Shown here: positions 21,135 through 31,735 of the stretch, one piece after another
Numbering within the stretch: the first letter of the stretch is position 1
Layout of the letters: every line of letters begins with the position of its first letter
Assembly (NCBI RefSeq): GCF_037042905.1
Contig: NC_087258.1
Location: 11,893,501-11,957,500, forward strand
Length of the DNA stretch: 64,000 bases
Source: Lytechinus pictus
Lineage: Eukaryota > Echinodermata > Echinoidea > Temnopleuroida > Toxopneustidae
Reading direction: 5' to 3'
Position numbers and translations under genes: made by a program
Notes under the pieces: generated by a model
Seen by the model: only the letters and a program-made list of their open reading frames with translations
Told to the model about the DNA's origin: nothing
Database searches by the model: none

Positions 21135-24100
21135 TTAAATGAGCCATGCAATGCTGCCCTCGTTAATTGTAAAAAGTAATCTATTCATACACCATTTACG
21201 TAAAAAGGCATCAATATTAGAACATAATTTGTAATAAGTAAATTCATAGAGTATTCTGTTTTTGAGACGATGTAGCCAAATAATAAGTGGATCGGTGAAA
21301 TTTGAGGTACGGTACATAAAATAAATGGTACTTTTTAAACTAATAATAAGAAAATTAGCAAGGCGGATAACCTTTCTGTCACGCCCTCTGGCATGCGGAA
21401 TGAGTGCCCAGTATAGGTCAAAATTAAGTTTGAGAGAGGGGAGGAGATTGTTCAACAGTCTATGAAGAAGATTGAGAGAAGGTTGGATTCCTTTACATTC
21501 GATGAACATATGTTGAATGGTTCCTAGTTCTCCGCACCATCCGCAAAAAGAAGAAATGTCTGTATTAAGATGATGGAGTATAGTGAGCGACGGTAAAATA
21601 TTGTGAAGGAGTCTGTATTGAATATCAGCCTCTTTTTTTGGTGTTGGTAATTGATAGATAGATAGCCAGTTCACTTTTGTAGATGGATCGAGAAATCCAG
21701 TATCATGCCAATGTGAGCTTGATAAGATTGTCGTATTATCTAGTTCTTTCCTGTATATTCTGTAGATAGCTTTAGAAGAAGCAATAAGTCCATTTTCGGA
21801 AGAAGCCAGAGTGAAGTTGATCGGAGTAACTGGAGCAGACAATAGATCAGAGTATTTGTGTTGACAGCCTGAGTCATTAAAATATGTAGGGAAAACTTTA
21901 GAGAGTGCAGTTCGAATGAGTAATGTTTCACGTTCGATGAGACGCGATGATGGTTGTCGAAGTCCTCTTGGAAAGTTCTTTTGGAGACAGCTACTCTCAA
22001 TCCAAAGACCAGTTGAGTGGTTTATCAAATGGCGAACTAGTTTCACTCCGCATGCCATCAGGCGCGTCGGAAAAAAATTATCAACATCAATTGCATCAAT
22101 AATATGAAAACTATTTAAGGGCATGTTAATTGCATGGCTGAAAGAGAGGGATTGTGTCACAATTCGAGCTCCAGATGTCAACCAAGCTCGCAGAACTTCA
22201 CTATAGTAAACTGGAAGACTTGTGTAAAACTTAGGATCAATTCTTGTAAAGAACAATTGGTAATCAAATCCTAATTTACAATACTGTCTCAGAAAATGAG
22301 CCATAAAGTCGTTTACTGGATGAGAATTTAAGGAAAGAAACCGTTGAATAATCGAAAATCTGTAAGTTAGAACACGAGCTTGGAGACAAGCTAGCCCCAG
22401 CCCTCCTTCGTCAGGTTTTTCATACAACACTTCTTTCTTTAACCAGTGCCGCTTATTTGACCAGATAAAATTCACAATTAAATTCTGAAGTTCGTTTAAT
22501 ACATTTTCAGGAGGAGAAAGAACTGCAAGAACATGAAATATTTTTGATGCAGCGAGCTGGTTTGCAATCAATACCTTGCCTTTAAATGAGAGTGAGTTCG
22601 ATAAACGAGACCACGAAATGAAAGTCTTATTAAGTCTTTCTTTACATTTAATCCAGTTTTGTTTAGAATAATTAAACGTGTTCCCTAAATGAACTCCTAA
22701 AAAGGGGAGACCTTCACTATTCCAAGAAAAGTTGAGGGGTTTATCATTCCGCCCTTTCCAACGGCCGACCCAAAGGCCTTGTGATTTTTTTGTATTTAAA
22801 CATGCAGCAGAGGCCAGACTAAACATATTGTAAGTTTGTTCAACTAATTCAAAGCCAGCATCGGCTGTTATGTGACAAATATCGATACATCGTCTGCATA
22901 TGCAGATACTACACAAGGTTTGTTAATAGCAGGGATATTTAATGCATGATTTGACACGTTCTCTCTTAGTGAGTTCAGGAGAGGCTCAATGGCGAGAGTA
23001 TATAGCAACCCTGATAGAGGGCATCCCTGTCGTATTCCTTTCTCAAAGGGGAAAGGAGCTGTCAGGGATCCACACACTTTAATGAGGCTTTCAGCCCCTT
23101 CATACAAAATTCGTATATAGGATATAAAATGACTTCCAAAGCCCATGCGTTTCATAACATTGAATAAATAAACGTGATCTACATTATCAAATGCCTTTTT
23201 CTGGTCCAAGTTCAATACAGCCAAAGAAATATTATCAGTGTTTGCATAGAACAAAATATCTCTAATGAGATTAATGTTGTCATAAATAGAACGACCGGGG
23301 ATACAATAACTTTGGTCTCTTCCAATAACATGATCAATGCATGATTTTAGCCTACTGGCAAGCAGCCTAGCAAAAAATTTATAGTCTGTGTTGAGGAGGG
23401 AGACGGGACGCCAATTTGAAATATCAGCGAGGTCTCCTTTTTTGGGGAGTAAAGTAATGACCGCCCTCCTAAAGGAGTATGGTAAAAATCCAGATTCAAG
23501 AGAGGAGGTAAGAACTTCGAGAAAATCATCTTTGAGCATGGGCCAAAAGACATGATAAAATTCAGAGGTAAGTCTATCGATACCAGGAGACTTATTTTTA
23601 CCTAGCTGCTTGACAGCATTATCAAGTTCTTCTACAGATATTGGATTCTCAAGGTCCTTTGATAAGGACGGATCAAGCGTTTTGATATTTACAAGTAAAC
23701 TATTGATGGCGCTTTTGTCAGTTGGCTTTCGAGTGTAAAGAGATTCATAAAAATCCCGAACATGATTTTTTTATCTCAGAAGGGTTCTCCGAAATACGTC
23801 CCGAAGCGAGCCGAATGCGGGATATACTTTTTGATAAGGAATTCGTTTTTTCTAAGTTGAAGAAAAAATTGGAGCATGAGTCTGTTTCATTTGTGTATTT
23901 AAAGCGAGACCTCACAAGAGCTCCGCGTGCTTCATTTTTCAGTAACGAGTTTAATGCATTTCTATGCTCGTCGAGAGTATATTTATCTTGTGGGCTAGAT
24001 TCTTTTGCGCTCTGAAATTTATCAATCTCCTTGTTAATTTCTATGAGAGCTTGCCTTTTCCTTTGTACTATTTTTTTACTATACATTTGAGTAATTGATT

Positions 24101-24998
24101 TTATATGAACCTTTCCGAAATCCCACCAAGATGCAAGATTCGGGAAGTCATTTCTTTCTTTTTGCCAATCTGACCAAAAAAGACGAATAATATCAATGTA
24201 ACTTTCGTCTTCCAAAAGGGTGTTATTGAAAATCCAATATGCACTTTTTCCTTTAGCCCGTATTGGGAATTTCAAAGTAAGAGAAACTGCAGAGTGGTCA
24301 GATAAGGAACAAGGTATAATTTCACACGTATGAATAGAAGAAACTAGACACGATGGTACATAAAATCGATCTAATCTAGACTTTGAAAAGCCATGTGCAC
24401 TGGCTGGATTGTGCCGTTGCCAGGTAAATTTCTTTTCATTTGGATTTAGAAAACGCCATGCATCGCAAAGAGAAGATTTATTCAGAACATTTTGCAAAGC
24501 CGTAACAAGTTTAGGTCTGCGTTCTGTGAGCGTGCACAAACGATCAATGGCAGGATTTTCAGTGCAATTAAAATCACCCACAATCACAATATTATCTTCG
24601 CAACAGGTGGAGATATGACAATTAAGGGCATTAATAGCTTTAATTGCCATTTCATCAGATTGAGGAATGAGTGTGTTGTATACATGATAAATACAGTTAT
24701 TATGGGAGAGCTTGTTATACAATATATAGCCATCAAAAACAATAAAAGTAGATAAAATATCGACTTGAGAATTATTGACCAAAGTTGTCACTCCTGACCC
24801 TCGAGTAATACCGGGTGAGCAAAAAGGTTTATGGGACCAGTTGCTCCAGCAAGGATTGCTATCTTTAAGGTGGTAAGTTTCCTGTAAAAATACAACGAGC
24901 GGGTTGCATGCAATTTGCTCAACATAAACTCGGAAGGAGGCGTTTTGAGTTTGGGAGGAGCATCCTCCGGTGTTGAGGGTCAGCATTGACAGTGCCAT
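21135..24998 (-). pseudogene. Tx1-type LINE ORF2: endonuclease + reverse transcriptase, two frameshifts
   Basis: The protein would nick target DNA and copy the element's RNA at the nick. The N-terminal APE-type endonuclease (24998-23745) has LTLNTGG, Glu 40 in FLQETY, GDFN at 141-144 and CSLSDHS. The reverse transcriptase (about 23740-22868) has SNWRPVSLLNTDYK, a GIRQGCPLSG block and the YADD catalytic motif. The C-terminal part (22880-21135) ends with a FCGWC...H...C knuckle. Break 1: endonuclease and RT are in different frames, joined at an A7 run (T7 on the plus strand, 23766-23772), where one base fewer restores the frame. Break 2: a stop a few codons after YADD near 22868-22885, with the downstream region in another frame. 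Both may be decay; break 1 could be a homopolymer sequencing error. Confidence 0.88.
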
Positions 24999-25052
24999 TA
25001 TGGCTATAGCAACTTGAGCGTACGTAATGAATGGAGAGAAGGTAAAAAGGAA

Positions 25053-26597
25053 TTAGCTCTCCAGAGTGCTGATCAATTTGTATATCCTCTGCTGCATGTT
25101 ACGTTTTACTAGGGGGCTGTTTTTCAGGGGCTTTAATTGTTTAACTAGCCCTGGAATATTTGATGTATATTTCCGTGCAATCTGGGCAGGCTTTTTCCGC
25201 CCTTTCACGTTTGATAGAAATTTCACAATTTGGCCTTGGGAGAGGGGGCCTTGAGTCAATGGGAGTGCATCTTCCTTCGGGATATCTTCATCCGTTTGGG
25301 CATCTTCCCAAGTCATGGAGTCAGTGTCTGTAGATGAATCTCCAACTGTGGAGGATGGGGTAGGAGGGATATTGGGGGTTTGGGAGTCAAGGACTTGTGT
25401 TAGGGTTGGAGAGTCTACGGTTTCGGTTTGGGAGGAGGGAGCTTTCCTGGCCACTTTCCGAAGAGGAGAGGGGGCCTTCAGTGTAGTAAGAGTAGTATTG
25501 TTTTCGTTTGATTCGGGTGTTAGTTGCTTACGTTTTGAAACAACTTCAGAGAAAGTTCGGACAGGTGATGGGGGAGTTTTCCACACAGGCGAAGGGCACG
25601 CAGAAATAGATTTGGGGGGAGGGGACTTGGAGGACACGACTATGGGCGTGGTAGTTGAATTGCTGGACGGTTGAGCAGGTGATGTCAGAGGTATGTGCAG
25701 TGGGGAGGATTGAGGCTTCCTAATGCGCGAGGGGGTGGCTGAGGTTGAAAGGGGCCCACGATCACGAGGTGGTAAACTAGGGAAATCAGAGGAGGTGGGT
25801 ACAGGTGGGGGCATTGTAGTTGCCGCCAAGGGGGGAGGTGATGGTGGCATGGGGTCCGAAACCGTAGTGAGAGGCGGGGAGGATCCGCGCTGGCGCACTC
25901 TCGTGTCATTTGAAACTGGGGCAGCGTTTGTCTTTGACTGATTAGTATTTGTGCTTGTTTGAGGTTTCTTACAATTGCGGGAAATATGACCAAATTCACC
26001 ACAGTTAAAACATCTAACTGACTCAGTTGAAATAAATACACGATAGTTCATACCTGAAAACACGAAATTAATGTTATCTGGAAGTGTTGTGTTAGGTTTC
26101 ACTAACACTTGAACGTGCCTTCTAAAACTCATAATATGGTTTAGACGCTTGTCTTTAAATCCTAGAGGTATTGGTTTGCAGTCGGACACAACTTTGCAAA
26201 AAGGTGCTAGATTTTCAGTCAAGACAGAATTCGGTAGTTCTGGGTATACATTAGATAAAATGACTCGAGTAGTGGGCCGTACAAGGGGGGTTAGTTCAAG
26301 AAAGGCCCCCTCATACTCAAGGCCTTGTTGTACAGCATTGATAACAGCTTCTTTGGATTTTAGATACACAGCTATGCGACCATTAGAGATGTGAGAGGCA
26401 GATATTACGTCATTAGCGGGTATCGTTGTAGTAAAGACATTGATATAAGATTGTATCGTTACATTTTCAATAGCTTGAAAGCTTACACCATTGTGACGGG
26501 TGACATTTTTAAAATGTCCTACATTGTTTAACAAAGGGCCAGCTGCACTTGTGGTACGCTGGCCCTGTACACTACGTTGGTTTGCTTGACTGGCCAT
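25053..26597 (-). CDS. Tx1-type LINE ORF1 protein (514 aa), open
   Basis: RNA-binding, gag-like partner of ORF2 in the ribonucleoprotein that retrotransposes. Residues about 45-190 contain an RRM-like region with the Tx1-family signature around NHIMSFRRHVQVLV (153-166). A single CCHC zinc knuckle, CFNCGEFGHISRNC, lies at 196-209 (C-X2-C-X4-H-X4-C). From about 225 to 440 the chain is Pro/Ser/Thr-rich and probably disordered, followed by a basic C-terminus. The reading frame is intact although ORF2 is broken, which suggests a fairly recent insertion or a single late hit in ORF2. The start Met follows an in-frame non-coding 5' UTR. Confidence 0.88.
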   Translation of the reverse strand: MASQANQRSVQGQRTTSAAGPLLNNVGHFKNVTRHNGVSFQAIENVTIQSYINVFTTTIPANDVISASHISNGRIAVYLKSKEAVINAVQQGLEYEGAFLELTPLVRPTTRVILSNVYPELPNSVLTENLAPFCKVVSDCKPIPLGFKDKRLNHIMSFRRHVQVLVKPNTTLPDNINFVFSGMNYRVFISTESVRCFNCGEFGHISRNCKKPQTSTNTNQSKTNAAPVSNDTRVRQRGSSPPLTTVSDPMPPSPPPLAATTMPPPVPTSSDFPSLPPRDRGPLSTSATPSRIRKPQSSPLHIPLTSPAQPSSNSTTTPIVVSSKSPPPKSISACPSPVWKTPPSPVRTFSEVVSKRKQLTPESNENNTTLTTLKAPSPLRKVARKAPSSQTETVDSPTLTQVLDSQTPNIPPTPSSTVGDSSTDTDSMTWEDAQTDEDIPKEDALPLTQGPLSQGQIVKFLSNVKGRKKPAQIARKYTSNIPGLVKQLKPLKNSPLVKRNMQQRIYKLISTLES

Positions 26598-26805
26598 GTA
26601 CGAACCAGTCTAGAAACCTTACAAAAAATAACAGGAAATGTGTTTAAAAAACACTAAAATTGGTAAACCTGACGAAGGAGGATCGAGTCTATATTAATCT
26701 ATAACCCAACACAATTTTAATGGTACAAAATCAAGGACCAAATGGTCACATAAATCAGTGAAAAACCAGAAAAACCGGAGCTCGAAAAAAACACAACTAC
26801 CTCAC

Positions 26806-26996
<191 letters not shown>

Positions 26997-27889
26997 TAGG
27001 GGTACTAACTTCGAAGAAGGTTACGACTTTTAGAGTAAAGACAACCAATTGGCAAATCCAAGTCCATGTAGCCAGGCTTAGAGCCCTACTAGTCAGCAAA
27101 ATACTAAGTACAAAACAGATGGAGCTATAATAACACACAAAGTAAGCCCCCGGTCCTCCCCCAATATGAACAAGCTTGTTAGTTTGCAAATTATACCACA
27201 ATTATTGACGATTTAACAAACACATTAGTTTGTAAAATTAGAGGCAAGACTAGGTACATAAATATTGGGTGGGATGAATTTCCAAGGTTTAAGTTGAATA
27301 ATCAAAGCCAAAGTATAGCTGGCAAATTATAAAGTGGGCCTATTAAAGTGGCAGAACACTATACGCTCTACCAGTCAGCAAAGTGATGTACCAGTACTGC
27401 CCCGTATCAGATCTGAAAAGAATAGAACACAAGACTTTAAAAAATGGTAACTCTGCAGTTGGCAATTTCATGAAGACAAGTCTACAACTTGTAGACTTGT
27501 CTACAAGTTTGCAGTTGGCAAAAAACACAAAAGTTATTTTTACTAAACATTTTTTTTTAATTCATGGTGTCAGAAGGTGCTTAGGGTGGGGATGGGGGCA
27601 GGTTGTGGTTGCATCATTCCTGGTGCTCGCATTGTCTGACTAATGAGATGTATAGTCCTGTTGTATTTTAAGTCCATAAAGATTATGCACCAAACTATCT
27701 CCTCGCACTTCAAGTTATCATTGTTTTATGTAGTGACATATGCTTTTTTCATGACTATATACTTTAGTGATTGCCCCCTTTAAGGCCTTAATAAAAAATT
27801 TCCAGTCTGTGCTTACGTTCGCATTGGTGTGGACCGATATAGATACCGGGCTGGTGTTAAATCAACACCGGCGTTTTTGCAGTGCACGA

Positions 27890-28440
27890 ATTCCTAAAGA
27901 CAGTCCTTAAAATGTCCCTTTTTCCGATCTAATTATAACAAATTTTCAGCTCGCGCTTCGCGCTCGCATCACTTAATTAGTGAAATAGTAAATTACTACA
28001 AACAAGCCATAGAATACCCCTCTTCAGGTCTGAATTTCAAAAATTGTCAGCTCGCGCTTCTCGCCCGCAATATTTCATTAGTGAAATTAGTATCCTGTTC
28101 ATGATTACAATGACCACAAAAAGAGCTTCATGTGCCAGTGTAATTCTAACAAAATCAGCAAGCGCTTGACGCTCGCATTAGATGACTATGGTGAGATACG
28201 TACGCACTCCATAAATTTCAAAAGATAGTCCTGAAAATGTCCCTTTTTAGGGTTAAGTTATACAAAAAATTTCAGCTCGCGCTTCGCGCTCGCATTGTTT
28301 GTTTTGTAATGGCACAGTCCTTAAAATGTCTCTATCAGGTCAGTATACCTGGCAATTGAGCGCACTTCGCGCGCCCACTTAATGATTCTAAATTTTTGCT
28401 GGTGCCCCCCCCCCAATGCCGTGACCCACGGTACGCCACT
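27890..28440. repeat. GC-rich CGCGCTTCGCGC repeat block within the hAT-like element
   Basis: Repeats of TCAGCTCGCGCTTCGCGC with variants at about 27947, 28050 and 28273, spaced by 100-220 bp. Each is preceded by a variable AT-rich segment containing CTTAAAATGTCCC. The block is collinear with 37063-37531, and both end in ...GACCCACGGTACGCCACTG. It is a 5'-truncated copy of another inverted-repeat element. Non-coding. Confidence 0.7.
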
Positions 28441-28851
28441 GTTAGCAGTAGCACTCTTGAAATTTTAGTTGAGACATCTTGCACAAAAGGTCAATTCAAA
28501 ATTAACAAATCTTTGATTTTGATATTATTAATGCATAGGGTATATCATTATACTGCAAGTATAGCAACTACGGCACACTAGCCTTTCTATTTTGATCAAA
28601 AATGTTTATTTTTAAAGTGCAAATATCTTTGTATATCTTTGTATAATTTACCTTAAAGTATTCACCAAATGCCACTAATTCAATTCTAAAAATTCAAAAT
28701 ATTTTAGCATGCGATTATTGTAGGGGGGGGCACATCCCCCATCAGACCCCCCCCCCCCCTGTGCTCACGTTGGCGCTGTCACGCCAAATTTAGTTGGCAA
28801 ATTTAGCTGGTACACCCCCCCCCCAACAAAATGTTTCTGGCTACGGCCCTG

Positions 28852-29117
28852 CTCCGGAGGTGAATTCCAGTTAAGTTTCACTCAAATTACGGTACGAATT
28901 TTGCATGTGAACAGCTCGACCTCTAAAACATATTTTGGGGCGGAGCTTACGTGACCTATTTTAAGCACTTCCGTAGAATACAATTGTTATGCACTCATCG
29001 TAGTTTGTATTTTCGATGCAGTGCTTTGATTGACAAGTCACCAAGGACACATACTTCGCTCGGGAATTCGAATTCAAATTACAGTTTTCGAGCGAGCATG
29101 TGAAAGGTCCGATGATT
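28852..29117 (+). mobile_element. MITE family A, copy 3, right part
   Basis: It resumes at CTCCGGAGGTGAATTCCAG after the 8-kb insertion and matches copy 2 from 8023 onward (GGGGCGGAGCTTACG, CAGTGCTTTGATTGACAAGTCACC, GTGTGAAAGGTCCG). Its expected terminal hairpin is replaced by the minisatellite that begins at about 29118. Confidence 0.8.
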
Positions 29118-29358
29118 CTGAAGACGAAATGACAAGATCTCAGATCCAAGATCTTGTCATCTGATCATCTCTCCCACGGGATGTAAACATGACGAGATCT
29201 AAGATCTTGTCATCTGATCACATCTCCCACGGGATGTAAACATGACGAGATACGAGATCTTGCCATCTGATCATCTCTTCTATAAGATGTAGACATGACG
29301 AGATCCGAGATCTCGTCATCTCATTCTTTTCCCTAAGAGATGTAGACATGACGAGATG
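29118..29358 (-). repeat. Short minisatellite related to the intron-7 array, inverted
   Basis: About 4.5 degenerate units containing AAGATCTTGTCATC, TGATCATCTC, CCCACGGGATG and ACATGACGAGAT. The reverse complement matches the 53-bp unit at 55236-60228 (AAGATCTTG, CATGTCTACATCC, GTGGGAGAGATGATCAG). It begins at the broken end of MITE family A copy 3. Confidence 0.8.
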
Positions 29359-29739
29359 GTTAAATAAACATCTGTGTGGCACTTTCAAGCTTCCATATGT
29401 TTGACTATAAAAACGCGAAAAAATTGTTGATTTGTTTTATGTGTTAATTTTTACCACCTCCCCCACCCCCATGGCCTTCAGTAAATTGTGTGTTAATGGT
29501 TATGCAGTTGTACATGAACGAATCGATGAACAGTGATTGCAATTAAAATTTACCCTCTAAAGTTCTCTTTATTATTTTTTTTCTGGTGAAACATTGATGG
29601 TTGTTTTTTATATTATGATTGATTTGTTAATTGGTTGATTTAATCTATTGTCAAATATAATGACATTCGATGCTCGTCAGTGATTAAGCCGGGGTAATAA
29701 TAACAGCAGTTTTCGGAACTGAAGTGGCTAACCTGTGTA

Positions 29740-29757
29740 AATACTACTACTATACTA

Positions 29758-29844
<87 letters not shown>

Positions 29845-29875
29845 ATATACTACTACTACTACTACTACTATACTT

Positions 29876-29915
<40 letters not shown>

Positions 29916-30070
29916 TACTACTACTACTAAACTACAACAACTACTACTACTACTACTACAACTACTACTACTACTATACTACTACTACTACTACTGCTGC
30001 TGCTACTGCTGCTACTACTGCTACTACTGCTACTACTGCTACTGCTACTACTACTACTACTATACTACTA

Positions 30071-30125
<55 letters not shown>

Positions 30126-30225
30126 TCTTCTTCTTCTTCTTCGACTACTACTACTACTACTACTTCTTCTTCGACTATATACTACTACTACTAATAATAA
30201 TAATAATAATAATCATCATCATCAT
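29740..30225. repeat. (TAC)n trinucleotide microsatellite
   Basis: Nearly uninterrupted CTA/TAC repeats with blocks of TGC, TTC, AAT and ATC variants towards the end. The threonine/tyrosine-rich frames across it have no start or domain evidence and are artefacts. Confidence 0.92.
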
Positions 30226-30379
30226 CATAATACTTGCTGACATAGCGCCTACCACTTACTTTATACAGAAGTCTACGCACTCTTGGGTAATGCAGCTTAA
30301 TTACCATGGCCTTTTTTCCGCAATCCCTCTATCCCTCTGCGCCTCGGAATAGTTTACTAGATAAATGGCGCATAATAAA

Positions 30380-30577
30380 TGCTGTGTTTATTATTATTAT
30401 TACGCGCTTTGCGTTTCAAGGAATAAATTCCTACCAGGTAGCAATCCACCTCACCTGGGTTGGGTGCAGCACAATGTGGACCAATTGCTTGCTGAAGGAA
30501 AACACGCCATGGCTTGGAATCGAACCCACGTCGCTCAGATTGAAAGACGAGAGTCATAACCACTAGACCACGCCCCC
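30380..30577 (-). mobile_element. tRNA-derived SINE, copy 1
   Basis: On the minus strand the head has a clear A box (TGGTCTAGTGGTT) and B box (GGGTTCGATTCC), followed by a body containing GCTGCACCCAACCCAGGTGAG shared with the copy at 52752-53030 (in shorter matching blocks). The 3' end runs into (AAT)n. The best-preserved promoter of the family in this window; not a functional tRNA because the acceptor stem is lost. Confidence 0.75.
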
Positions 30578-30651
30578 ACAATATACTGTTGTTATTATTA
30601 TTGTTAACAAAAAAATACAAATGTACAGATTAAGCAATGATTATGAGCGTT

Positions 30652-31735
30652 GGAGCATTGTGGTCTGATGGTCCTGGCTCCCTTTACTGTGTTTGAATCC
30701 AGGCCATTGCATTATTTCATCCACCAAGAAATCGATCCACAACGTGCCGCACTCAACTCGGGTGCGGTAACTGAAATGGGTAGGGGAAGGCGGGGTAAGT
30801 TGTGACACTTTTTGCATTTTGCATGATAGAATTGATATGACTAATAATATTGTAGAAATAAGTACCTTGCCTTTAAATATGATTCTTGGGAAATCTTTTT
30901 CACCTATATACAACTTTCTACCCCCACACTGAAAGTCGTTGTGACCTTTGAAAAAAATGATGTCAAGTGGCACAACTTGCCCCATCTATGGTGTAAGTTG
31001 TGCCACCTTCGAGGGTAAGTTGAGCCACAAAAACTATGTACAAAATGTATGCGGGAAGAACCAGCATGTCAATTTTTTATTTAAAGTCTTTTCACTTGCT
31101 AATTCTCTAAAAATACCAACATTCTCTAAAAGTAAAAGAACTGTCATGTGAATTTGCTCTTTTCTGCCTGCATATCAATGGCTTTTTAAGGTTTGATTGT
31201 GTTTTTGTTTACATTACCATAAGAATTACCATGGCTCAACTTGCCCCATGTTTGCTGGCTCAACTTACCCCAGTCCGAACTTAATGCGATAATTTCGCAT
31301 CCACACATTTCTTATGTATCCATCATGTAAAAGACTGTGACAAGAATGAAGATCCATATCTGGACTGACAATGTTGTTCTTATGCTTTATTATATGTAAA
31401 GAAGTGTGTGTGTAAAAAACACTTATCTATTTCACACCCTTTTTTACTTTTTTGGCTGAAATTTGTATTTTTCCCTCTAAAAATATACTTTTTGTTTCAA
31501 AGTTGAAAACAATGTGGTGGGGTTAATGGTTATGTAATGGGTCATCAATACATGACACCACCATAATGTCTGACTCATTCATTATTGGCCTGGGGGCGGT
31601 GGCTCAACTTGCCCCTATGCTCAACTTACCCCGCCTTCTAATAGGAAGTGATTTACAAAGCTGTGAGCATCGGAATCGATAGCCTAGCTTAGGATAGGTA
31701 ATATAGGAGCGCAATGATTTCTTAATGAAGAAATG
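30652..31735 (+). mobile_element. tRNA-derived SINE, copy 2, split by a DNA transposon
   Basis: The head (TGGTCTGATGG; TGTTTGAATCC) and body up to about 30782 align with the family copy at 52752. The match resumes at 31639 (AGGAAGTGATTTACAAAG, GAGCATCGGAATCG, GGTAATATAGGAGCGC) after an 0.85-kb insertion. Confidence 0.72.
30783..31638. mobile_element. 0.85-kb inverted-repeat transposon inserted in a SINE
   Basis: The left end GAAGGCGGGGTAAGTTG and the right end GAAGGCGGGGTAAGTTG (complementary strand) are identical over 17 bp. The same terminal motif recurs inside in both orientations (GTAAGTTGTGCCAC at about 30991, GGTAAGTTGAGCCAC at about 31014, CTCAACTTGCCCC at about 31234 and 31601). TA flanks both sides, consistent with a TA duplication but not proof. 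No transposase frame; non-autonomous. Confidence 0.75.

Larger units (their letters stand above)
20998..26805 (-). mobile_element. L1-clade Tx1-group non-LTR retrotransposon, full length (~5.8 kb), inactive
   Basis: Minus-strand LINE: a 5' UTR of about 200 bp, ORF1 (25053-26597), a 54-bp gap, ORF2 (21135-24998) and a 3' UTR with AATAAA (complement at 21024-21029) followed by a short A run. It is bounded at both ends by GAAA/TTTC repeats: 26806-26996 on its 5' side and about 20980-20996 on its 3' side. The gag-like CCHC ORF1, the RT block GIRQGCPLSGLLY and the C-terminal CxxC...H...C are Tx1-like. ORF2 carries two frameshifts, so the copy cannot work as assembled. Any target duplication is hidden in the microsatellite. 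Confidence 0.85.

Noticed and set aside
25315..25674. 119-codon plus-strand frame opposite LINE ORF1
   Set aside because: Antisense shadow of the Pro/Ser-rich part of ORF1; composition explains its openness.
29724..29930. Poly-threonine frame
   Set aside because: Translation of the (TAC)n microsatellite.
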